From assembly GCA_000431775.1 (NCBI GenBank), contig FR888230.1:184221-190152 (forward strand): DNA of 5,932 nucleotides, written 5' to 3'. Under the pieces are notes generated by a model. The model saw nothing but the letters and a program-made list of their open reading frames with translations. It searched no databases and was not told the DNA's origin. This DNA comes from Clostridium sp. CAG:413. Lineage in GTDB: Bacteria > Bacillota > Clostridia > Oscillospirales > Acutalibacteraceae. Of the stretch, positions 1-5,706 are shown one piece after another. A program made the translations under genes and the position numbers. Each line of letters begins with the position of its first letter. Position 1 is the first letter of the stretch.

Positions 1-708
1 CAAAACGCCGTCGCCCGCCTTGCCGAGAGCCGCTCTGACAACTCCGGGGCCGGATACGCCGACGTTTATAACGCAGTCCGGCTCGCCCGCGCCGTGGAAT
101 GCACCCGCCATAAACGGGTTATCCTCCGGGGCGTTGCAAAACACCACCAGCTTTGCGGGGCCGATGCAGTCCCTGTCGGCGGTCAGCTCCGCGCTGCGGC
201 GCACCACCTCGCCCATCATTGCGACGGCATCCATATTGATGCCCGCCTTGGTCGAGCCGATGTTGACCGAGGAGCAGATATGCTCCGTCACGCTCAGCGC
301 CTCGGGGATAGCCTCGATAAGCTCCCTGTCGCCGGGGGCAAAGCCCTTTTGCACCAACGCCGAGAAGCCGCCGAGGAAGTTGACGCCGCATTCGCGGGCG
401 GCTCTCTCCAGAGTCTTTGCGAGCTTGACGGCGTCCCTGTCGTCGCAGGCGGCAAGTATCATAGCCGCCGGGGTGACGGAGATGCGCTTGTTGATTATCG
501 GGATGCCCAGCTCCTTCTCGATCTGCTCGCCCGTCTTGACGAGATCCTTTGCCTTGCGGGTTATCTTGTCATAAACTCTGCCGCACATCGTGTCGATATC
601 GCTGTGGCAGCAGTCGAGCAGTGATATGCCCATAGTAATGGTACGCACATCAAGATGCTCATCCTGTATCATTGTGATCGTCTCAAGAATATCTCTTGCA
701 TTAAGCAT
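1..708 (-). CDS. UPF0210 / DUF711 (PFL family) protein, N-terminal part; runs off the window
   Basis: The first 236 codons are present; the reading frame is open to position 1, so the C-terminal part (family members are about 450 residues) lies outside. Recognition rests on conserved family blocks: [12 protein letters not shown] at residues 22-33, [13 protein letters not shown] at 68-80, [12 protein letters not shown] at 108-119, [18 protein letters not shown] at 145-162, and the segment from [17 protein letters not shown] (188-204) through [17 protein letters not shown] (208-224). The family is annotated as UPF0210 or 'PFL family' because its fold resembles pyruvate formate-lyase-type barrels; I know of no proven reaction. 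No signal peptide or membrane segment is seen, so it should be cytoplasmic. The ATG at 708 is supported by a GGGGTG ribosome site 6 bases upstream, in the 14-bp gap after the ACT-domain gene. That pairing (UPF0237 then UPF0210) is conserved in many bacteria and archaea, for example Streptococcus pneumoniae, and implies a joint role. Confidence 0.93.
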   Translation of the reverse strand, partial: MLNARDILETITMIQDEHLDVRTITMGISLLDCCHSDIDTMCGRVYDKITRKAKDLVKTGEQIEKELGIPIINKRISVTPAAMILAACDDRDAVKLAKTLERAARECGVNFLGGFSALVQKGFAPGDRELIEAIPEALSVTEHICSSVNIGSTKAGINMDAVAMMGEVVRRSAELTADRDCIGPAKLVVFCNAPEDNPFMAGAFHGAGEPDCVINVGVSGPGVVRAALGKAGDGVL

Positions 709-722
709 AGAATTCACCCCGC

Positions 723-992
723 TCAGATAGTGTGCATTGCATTGAATATATCCTCATGCATGGCGTGAATGGACAGCCCCATGTCGCTGCCCATCTTGCC
801 GAGCTTGTCGGAAAATTCGGTGAAGTCGATATCCGACTTTGAGATATCGACCATCATTATCATCGCAAACATATCCTGAAGTATCGACTGCGTGACCTCG
901 AGCACGTTTATGCCGTGCTCGGCGCATTCGCCGGAAACCTTTGCGAGGATGCCGACCATATCCTTGCCTATTACCGTTATAACTGCTCTCAT
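723..992 (-). CDS. ACT-domain protein, UPF0237 family (89 aa)
   Basis: A complete single ACT domain fills the whole protein. Residues 2-9 (RAVITVIG) form the first strand. The loop [10 protein letters not shown] (10-19) carries the glycine (G14) that usually lines ACT ligand sites. [22 protein letters not shown] (about 29-50) is the family's hallmark second and third strands. ACT domains generally bind amino acids or other small metabolites and control a partner enzyme; the ligand of UPF0237 proteins is not established to my knowledge. The start is firm: a perfect GGAGG site lies 7 bases upstream, the strongest ribosome site in this operon, and the ATG overlaps the stop codon of the HAD gene by ATGA. 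Its downstream neighbour is the UPF0210 gene, the usual partner, so I infer it is a regulatory or sensory subunit for that protein. No DNA-binding domain is present. Confidence 0.93.
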   Translation of the reverse strand: MRAVITVIGKDMVGILAKVSGECAEHGINVLEVTQSILQDMFAMIMMVDISKSDIDFTEFSDKLGKMGSDMGLSIHAMHEDIFNAMHTI

Positions 993-1600
993 GGTTTAAC
1001 CTCCGTGACCTCGGCGATATCGCCGATTATGAAATCCGCCGCCGTTGCGACGTTTTCTTTCCTTGTGAAAAGGCAGCCGTATACCCCGGCGTTCTTGCCG
1101 GAGAGCACGTCTATCTCACGGTCGCCTATCATCATGGTCTCGCCCTTATCAAGCCCATATGTGCCGCATATCCACTCCACCGCGTCGGGTGCGGGCTTCG
1201 AGGGAAAATTCATTGAGGAATCCACCCCGCCCGAGAAATACCGCTCTATATCATATTCATTAAGATAATGATATGTGCTCTCATGCCCGCGGTGGGTATA
1301 GAGGTAATTCCTGCCGCCCGAGGCGACTATCGCCGCCAAGGTCGAGGCTGTGTGCTCAAACGGGACGGCTATGGGTCTGAGACCGTAATCGTGCTCATAC
1401 TGCCTGTGGCGCTCCCTTATCTCCTCGCCCGCCCCGTAATATGCGTAGGCTGTGGCATAGGATATCTCGAGCTGCGCCTTTGCCTCGTCGTAATCCGCCT
1501 CTATGCCGAAATCGGCAAGGGCCTTGAGGAACGCCGAGGTGATATGCGGGTAGCTGTCAAACAGCATCCCGTCAAAATCCCAGATATAATTTTTGATCAT
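989..1600 (-). CDS. HAD-superfamily phosphatase-like hydrolase (203 aa)
   Basis: A cytoplasmic haloacid dehalogenase-type hydrolase, subfamily IA-like, with all four catalytic motifs visible. Motif I is WDFDGMLFDS at residues 7-16: D8 is the predicted nucleophile and D10 the acid/base. Motif II is T102 in LYTHR. The motif III lysine is K135 in FPSKPAPDA. Motif IV is MIGDREID at 157-164, with D160 and D164 as magnesium ligands. The helical segment between residues about 17 and 85 is the cap region. Family members dephosphorylate small phospho-metabolites such as phosphoglycolate or sugar phosphates; the substrate cannot be read from sequence. One deviation: motif I normally reads DxDGT, and here the threonine is methionine (M12). 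The gene starts inside the end of the deacetylase gene (ATGA overlap) with only a weak GAGAAA ribosome site, so translational coupling is likely. Its stop overlaps the ACT gene's start in the same way. Confidence 0.92.
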   Translation of the reverse strand: MIKNYIWDFDGMLFDSYPHITSAFLKALADFGIEADYDEAKAQLEISYATAYAYYGAGEEIRERHRQYEHDYGLRPIAVPFEHTASTLAAIVASGGRNYLYTHRGHESTYHYLNEYDIERYFSGGVDSSMNFPSKPAPDAVEWICGTYGLDKGETMMIGDREIDVLSGKNAGVYGCLFTRKENVATAADFIIGDIAEVTEVKP

Positions 1601-2499
1601 GCTTTTCTCATCGCCGCAAGGTCACGGTAATTGATGAGCTTGATGCCGTGAGCCTCGATATGCTGCTTGGTGGCGGGGTCGCTCATGACCCTGTATTCCC
1701 ACACTCTGCGCTCCCACACGCTGCTCGTGCCCTTGAGGTCGTCGCTCTCCTTGGCGGGGTGCAGATAGGTCTCGGTAACGCCCTCGGGGATGCTCGCATA
1801 CAGGTCATAGAGATACTCTCTGAACTGCTCGTAGCTCTGAGTCTGCGGCTCGTTCCACTCATTGGGCATGAGGTAATCGGGGATGGCGACGCCCTGCTGC
1901 TTTGCAAAGGCCACCACCTTGCCGAACACCATCTCTATCATGCTCTTGTCGATGTTGATGTCGAGCATGGTGTTGTTGAACTGCGCCTCGGTGAAGGAGC
2001 CGGGGAAGCGGAACGGCAGGCCGTATTCGCCCGCAAGGCTGAGAGTCAGCTCAAGCAGCTCGAATCTGCCGGTCTCGATGCCGTAGAGCGAGCCCATGTG
2101 ATTGTCAAGGTGAGAGGGATTGGTGAGGCCGAGCCTCTTGCAGCGCTCGATCTGAGCCCTGATCTCGCCCTCGACCTCGTCAAGGTCAACGTGCTCCTCG
2201 ACCTGATCGCTCTCGTGCCACATATAGCCCTCCTCGTCGCGCAGCGAGGCGGTATGCTCCGCATTGACGGGCGCCCAGCGGTACTTTGACCACTCGCTCG
2301 TGAGGGTCAGGTGAACGCCTATCGCAAGCTCGGGATTCTCGGCGGCGAATCTGCACGCCTCGGGTGCCCAAGCGCAGGGAGCCATTATCGTCGATGAGGT
2401 CAGGGCGCTCTTGTCATTCTTGAGCAGCTCCATGACGGCAAGGTTTGCGCCGCGGCACATACCGAAATCGTCGGCGTTGATTATAAGATATCTATCCAT
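1597..2499 (-). CDS. chbG: ChbG/HpnK (YdjC) family carbohydrate deacetylase (300 aa)
   Basis: The YdjC/ChbG family comprises metal-dependent deacetylases; E. coli ChbG removes one acetyl group from chitooligosaccharides such as chitobiose, and HpnK acts on N-acetylated hopanoids. The N-terminus YLIINADDFGMCRGAN (residues 4-19) is the family signature, with D10 and D11 as catalytic base and metal ligand. H63 (GVHLTL), H130 and H134 (SHLDNHMGSLYG), and H247 (ETYLHPAKESD) are the other expected active-site histidines. Length matches the usual 250-300 residues. There is no signal peptide, so the substrate should be an imported oligosaccharide or an internal metabolite. The start is supported by an AAGGA site 8 bases upstream and the 58-bp gap after the mannosidase gene. 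It is the first gene of the second transcription unit and overlaps the HAD gene by 4 bp. The family is firm; chitobiose as substrate is an inference. Confidence 0.92.
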   Translation of the reverse strand: MDRYLIINADDFGMCRGANLAVMELLKNDKSALTSSTIMAPCAWAPEACRFAAENPELAIGVHLTLTSEWSKYRWAPVNAEHTASLRDEEGYMWHESDQVEEHVDLDEVEGEIRAQIERCKRLGLTNPSHLDNHMGSLYGIETGRFELLELTLSLAGEYGLPFRFPGSFTEAQFNNTMLDINIDKSMIEMVFGKVVAFAKQQGVAIPDYLMPNEWNEPQTQSYEQFREYLYDLYASIPEGVTETYLHPAKESDDLKGTSSVWERRVWEYRVMSDPATKQHIEAHGIKLINYRDLAAMRKA

Positions 2500-2526
2500 T
2501 TCATTTTCCTTTCCAAAAATTTTGTT
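2500..2526 (-). promoter_or_regulatory. Short 5' leader and ribosome binding site of the deacetylase gene
   Basis: The minus strand reads AAGGAAAATGAA directly before the deacetylase ATG, with AAGGA about 7 bases from the start codon. The leader predicted from the promoter at 2533-2561 is only about 27 nt, very A/T-rich, and shows no room for a riboswitch. An earlier ATG within this leader (2504-2502) is in another frame and too close to the site to be used. Confidence 0.65.
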
Positions 2527-2532
2527 TTCTTT

Positions 2533-2561
2533 ATTCTACCATCTTATGCCGCCGTTGTCAA
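2533..2561 (-). promoter_or_regulatory. Near-consensus sigma-A/sigma-70 promoter for the chbG-HAD-ACT-DUF711 unit
   Basis: On the minus strand TTGACA (2561-2556, six of six to the -35 consensus) is followed after exactly 17 bp by TAGAAT (2538-2533, five of six to the -10 consensus). The start of transcription would fall near 2526, leaving a leader of about 27 nt before the deacetylase ATG. The -35 box overlaps the last codons and the stop of the mannosidase gene. No experimental support is available; the match and spacing are read directly, activity is inferred. Confidence 0.72.
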
Positions 2562-2571
2562 ACAAGGGCGG
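2549..2571 (-). other. Inverted repeat (hairpin) over the mannosidase stop codon and the -35 box
   Basis: Two 10-base arms (2549-2558 and 2562-2571) separated by a 3-base loop pair at nine of ten positions. In minus-strand RNA the stem is CCGCCCTTGT / ACAACGGCGG with one C-C mismatch. It contains the TGA stop of the mannosidase (2558-2560) and most of the TTGACA -35 box. No run of U follows directly; the sequence after it is CATAAGATGG, so it is not a standard Rho-independent terminator. It could stabilise the 3' end of the upstream message, act as a weak or partial terminator, or be incidental. Confidence 0.5.
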
Positions 2572-4603
2572 AGTAGGGAATTATATTGCCGTCAAAGCTG
2601 TCGGCGTCTATCTCCCTGCCGCAGAGGAAGGCTCGCTTCACCTGCTTCCTGCCCTTGACGAATTCGGGCTTGCCGGGGCAGAAAGGATAAAAGCCCAGCA
2701 CGCCGAAAACATACCAAAGCGCCATGGTGCCGTTGTCCTCGTCGCCGGGAAAGCCGTCGTCTGTGTAGGAGAACGCCTCTTTGCACAGCTTCTCGACCCA
2801 ATAGGCGGTCTTGTCGACCTCGCCGAGAGCGGAGTAAATATAAGGGATATGGAAGCTCGGCTGATTTGAAATGGCGCACTGACCGAAGTCTGCCGCCGCC
2901 ATCTCGGTCATCTCATGTATCTCTCCGCCGTAGCCGCCCACCTCGTAATGGGGCTTCTCGGCAAAAAGCTCGTCTATCTTCCTCATAAGCTGTTCTCTGC
3001 CGCCGTAAAGCTCGGCGAGACCCTCGATGTCATGCGGCACTGCAAAGGAATTCTGCCATGCGCTGCCCTCGGTGTAGTCCCTGCCCCAGCTCACGGGCGA
3101 GAAATCGGGCCTGAATTCGCCCTTGCTGTCCTTTGCGCGCATGAAGCCGGTTTCTGGGTCGAAAATATTCCTGTAATTCTTTGCCCGCCTGTCGTATTCG
3201 GCGGCGATATCGCCCTTGCCGAGAATTTCGGCGACCCTTGCGATGCACCAATCGCCGTAGGCGGCGTCCTGGGTGAGATTCACGCTCTCGCCGTATTTAT
3301 CATAGGGTACCCAGCCGAGCTTGCAATAGTCGCCCGCGCCCGTCCTGCCGAAATTGCGGTTCGGTGCGTCGGTAACGGAGTGCTTTATCATGCCCTCAAA
3401 CGCAATCTCAAGTGTGGGTCTGTCAATGAAGCCCTTGACGGCGGCGTCGCAGATGACCGCGTCCACAAGGGTGCTCGGCATACAGCCGCATTCGCCTATC
3501 GAAAGCCAGCGCGGCAGCCAGCCGCTCTCGGTGTATTCGTTTATAAAGGCGGTCAGCATCTCCTTCAGCTCATCCTTAGCAACAAGAGAGAAGAACGGGT
3601 AGACCGTCCTGTAGGTATCCCAAAAACCGTTATCGGTGTAGCGCACACCGTCGTGAATCTCGCCGTCATGCGGGCAATAGTGGATCGCTCTGCCGTCGGC
3701 GGCGTATTCGTGGCACTTGTGCGGGTAGAGGAATGCCCTGTAGAGGCACGACGTGAAAGTGCGGAGCTGTTTTTCGTCCTCCGCTTCGATCGTAAGGCGC
3801 GAAAGATAGCTCTCCCAGACAGCCTCCGCTTCGGCTCTGACGGCTTCAAAATCCTTATCCGCCGTCTCACGCTCAAGATTGAGCTGCGCCTGCTCAAAGC
3901 CTATGTATGAAGTCGCCAGCTTAATTTCAAAGCTGTTTTTGGCGAGATGCAGGTGGATGGCGGTGTAATCGCCGGATATCTCAAATCCGGGCGTGAAATC
4001 CTCTTCATCCGGGCCGTCGCTGACAAGCGCGCTGTCAACGACTCCCTCGGGGAAGCGGACGACAAGGTAGTTTTTGAAGTTGACCGCTTCTCCGCTCATA
4101 TGCATATCGGTGGTCGCGAAGAGAGTGCTGCTCGCCTCGTCATAGCGGTATTCGCAGCAGCCCTCGACGGGCAGGACGGAGAAATAATTGCTGTCCGATT
4201 CGCCGTAATTCAGTCGTATCGCTGCCCCTCGCTCCGTCGGCGCAAGCTCAAAGTCGCACTCCGAGCGCAGGAAACGCAGCTTCATCGAATACGGGGTGAG
4301 CACGGCCTCCTCGGGTCTGTAGCCCGTCCAGCGGTCGCCCGAGGCCGCGCCTATCGGGCTGCGCTGCGGCATGAACACAAACGCGCCGTAATCCGCTATC
4401 CACGGCGAGGGCTGATGGGTCAGCCGCACCCCCTCAAGGCTGCGGCTCGCGGGGTGATAATACCACCGCTTGTCGGGGTTCGTCTGCGGCGCGAACGCAG
4501 TCATTCCGAACGGGAGCTGCACGAGCGGCAGCGAATTGCCGTTTGAGAATCTGTTGACCGAGGCGCTGCCCTGCTTGGTGTTGACAAGATCGCAGTATTT
4601 CAT
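2558..4603 (-). CDS. GH92 family alpha-mannosidase, predicted alpha-1,2-specific, cytoplasmic (681 aa)
   Basis: Glycoside hydrolase family 92 enzymes are calcium-dependent exo-alpha-mannosidases that invert configuration. The N-terminal beta-sandwich covers roughly residues 1-245 and includes the family-typical VNTKQGSASVNRFSNGNSLP (7-26). A helical linker and the catalytic (alpha/alpha)6 barrel follow, with NGFWDTYRTVYPFF (325-338), YTEGSAWQNSF (510-520), HE (563-564), NQPSFHIPYIY (580-590) and GDEDNGTMALWYVFG (620-634). By spacing to the characterised enzyme BT3990, E512 is the predicted acid and D621/D623 the base pair. H563-E564, with W68 near the N-terminus, match the residues I recall as marking alpha-1,2 specificity. 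There is no signal peptide, and the length (about 680 rather than 740 or more) matches Firmicutes members such as the pneumococcal enzyme. The ATG at 4603 has an AGGAG site 8 bases upstream and overlaps the FliB-like stop by ATGA. Family certain; linkage specificity probable. Confidence 0.95.
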   Translation of the reverse strand: MKYCDLVNTKQGSASVNRFSNGNSLPLVQLPFGMTAFAPQTNPDKRWYYHPASRSLEGVRLTHQPSPWIADYGAFVFMPQRSPIGAASGDRWTGYRPEEAVLTPYSMKLRFLRSECDFELAPTERGAAIRLNYGESDSNYFSVLPVEGCCEYRYDEASSTLFATTDMHMSGEAVNFKNYLVVRFPEGVVDSALVSDGPDEEDFTPGFEISGDYTAIHLHLAKNSFEIKLATSYIGFEQAQLNLERETADKDFEAVRAEAEAVWESYLSRLTIEAEDEKQLRTFTSCLYRAFLYPHKCHEYAADGRAIHYCPHDGEIHDGVRYTDNGFWDTYRTVYPFFSLVAKDELKEMLTAFINEYTESGWLPRWLSIGECGCMPSTLVDAVICDAAVKGFIDRPTLEIAFEGMIKHSVTDAPNRNFGRTGAGDYCKLGWVPYDKYGESVNLTQDAAYGDWCIARVAEILGKGDIAAEYDRRAKNYRNIFDPETGFMRAKDSKGEFRPDFSPVSWGRDYTEGSAWQNSFAVPHDIEGLAELYGGREQLMRKIDELFAEKPHYEVGGYGGEIHEMTEMAAADFGQCAISNQPSFHIPYIYSALGEVDKTAYWVEKLCKEAFSYTDDGFPGDEDNGTMALWYVFGVLGFYPFCPGKPEFVKGRKQVKRAFLCGREIDADSFDGNIIPYSALV

Positions 4604-5649
4604 TTTGTTTTCTCCTGTAATTCAAGAATATTTATCAGATTGGTCAGGCTGTAGCGCCTGCTGCGTGAGGCAAGGGCACAGAGCCTGTCAAGGTTTATTT
4701 CCGAATGCTCAACTTCCTTTGAGAATTTTTGCAGCACGGCGGTGCGCTCGCTTTTGGCCGCACAGTCAAGCCCTGTCTGTATGCGGACGGCGGCTATAAA
4801 TTCGGCGGCAAAGAGCTTGGCTTTTATCAGAATCTTACCGTCGAACGCCGCAGTCATAAAGTAGCGAAAAACGAGATATATCAACAGTTTTTCGTATTCG
4901 CATTCCGCCTCGGGCGCGATTTTGAATGTACCCGCTTTGCCTGCCGAGAGCGAGCGCTCCCACTCGGGGTCAAGGCGTTCGAGCGAACGCAGATCGGCGA
5001 AATATTTCAAGGCGCTCCCCCTTGCGGAGCGCATTTTATTCTTCGGCTCCTCCGCCCGTTCGGGGCTGCCGCCGCTTATCTCGGCCTGCGTGTCGGCGCA
5101 CAGCAGCAGGAAATTTTTCACCCTTTGAGCTACGGAAATTTTCCTGTCCGAGAGGATATCTATCGCCGTTTTTTGCGCTTTTGAGAGGATAAAATATACC
5201 GTCGGGTCTATTGAATTCGGCTCGGCGGGCTCGTCTGTCTCCTCGGTCACGAATTCGGTCGGCTCCTCCGTCTCGAATATGAGTCTCGCCGCCTCGGGGC
5301 ACGAGAGCGAAAGCCCCGCCTCACGCCTTGAACCGAGAACGCATTCAAACCTCGGGAAACGCTCGCAGGTGCGGCATAGCGCCCGCTCGCCCAGCTCGCA
5401 ATACAGCTCGCAAAGCCCGCTGCCGAGCAGGAACGGGCATCTGCCGCCCTCGGAGCGAAAGACCGTGTCGCCGTCCTCATCGACGGTCAGCACATCTCTG
5501 AGCTTATCGCCTATCGACGCGCTCTCCGCACGGTAGCGGCGCTCGCTCGGCGGGTCGATGACCACCTCCCACCCTGCGCAGCAGGTGTCGGGGCATTTGT
5601 CCGCAACGCAGCGGAATTTTTTATAGTAAGACGGATAAATATTTTTCAT
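4600..5649 (-). CDS. fliB: FliB-family protein (putative protein lysine-N-methylase, cysteine-cluster protein, 349 aa)
   Basis: FliB of Salmonella methylates lysines of flagellin; most homologues in Clostridia have no known target. The conserved N-terminal half is intact. C14, C19, C23 and C24 form F-x-C-x4-C-x3-CC followed by GW (26-27). Then come C71 in CPFLLGSGLC with C80, C84, ERALCRTCERFPRF (88-101) with C92 and C95, C103, and LSLSCPEAARL (113-123) with C117. Such cysteine clusters are expected to bind metal, probably iron-sulfur. Residues about 127-150 are an acidic linker rich in E and T, and 191-212 a charged linker; the C-terminal half is helical (LLIYLVFRYFMTAAF, 255-269) and includes no signal peptide. 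The family is usually slightly longer (about 380-400). The ATG at 5649 is chosen from a GAGGAT site 8 bases upstream and the promoter behind it. No flagellar gene is in view; it is coupled to the mannosidase, so its target may not be flagellin. Confidence 0.87.
   Translation of the reverse strand: MKNIYPSYYKKFRCVADKCPDTCCAGWEVVIDPPSERRYRAESASIGDKLRDVLTVDEDGDTVFRSEGGRCPFLLGSGLCELYCELGERALCRTCERFPRFECVLGSRREAGLSLSCPEAARLIFETEEPTEFVTEETDEPAEPNSIDPTVYFILSKAQKTAIDILSDRKISVAQRVKNFLLLCADTQAEISGGSPERAEEPKNKMRSARGSALKYFADLRSLERLDPEWERSLSAGKAGTFKIAPEAECEYEKLLIYLVFRYFMTAAFDGKILIKAKLFAAEFIAAVRIQTGLDCAAKSERTAVLQKFSKEVEHSEINLDRLCALASRSRRYSLTNLINILELQEKTK
5012..5032. repeat. Perfect 7-bp-stem hairpin inside the FliB-like gene
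   Basis: GCGCTCC (5012-5018) and GGAGCGC (5026-5032) are exact reverse complements around a 7-base loop. On the plus strand the stem is followed by ATTTTATTCTT, giving a terminator-like shape for transcripts antisense to the gene. In the protein it encodes part of the poorly conserved charged linker around residues 206-213. It may be incidental in GC-rich DNA, or a small repeat module tolerated in a linker. Confidence 0.35.
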
Positions 5650-5677
5650 AGGGTCATCCTCAAATTATTATATCTAA

Positions 5678-5706
5678 ACTATACCTAAAACCCGCTGTAA
5701 AGTCAA
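5678..5706 (-). promoter_or_regulatory. Sigma-A/sigma-70-type promoter for the FliB-like/GH92 unit
   Basis: The minus strand reads TTGACT (5706-5701, five of six) and, after exactly 17 bp, TATAGT (5683-5678, five of six). Transcription would begin near 5671, giving a leader of about 22 nt with the GAGGAT ribosome site at 5661-5656. A perfect TATAAT at 5672-5667 lies just downstream, but it has no -35 box at a useful distance and would start transcription within the ribosome site, so I prefer the upstream pair. Confidence 0.7.

Noticed and set aside
94..624. Plus-strand open frame of 176 codons, with an overlapping 184-codon frame from position 20
   Set aside because: Both are opposite the highly conserved DUF711 coding sequence and have low-complexity translations with no family features.
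2915..3910. Long plus-strand open frame (331 codons) antisense to the mannosidase
   Set aside because: It lies wholly within the certain GH92 gene, shows no recognisable domain or ribosome site, and such frames are common opposite GC-rich codons.
3972..3990. CCGGAT/ATCCGG inverted repeat
   Set aside because: A 6-bp palindromic pair within the mannosidase coding sequence, expected by chance at this length and composition.
5646..5657. Three-codon upstream frame (ATG ACC CTA TGA) overlapping the FliB-like start
   Set aside because: Its ATG lies directly on the ribosome site with no spacing, so it is unlikely to be translated; the overlap is probably chance.
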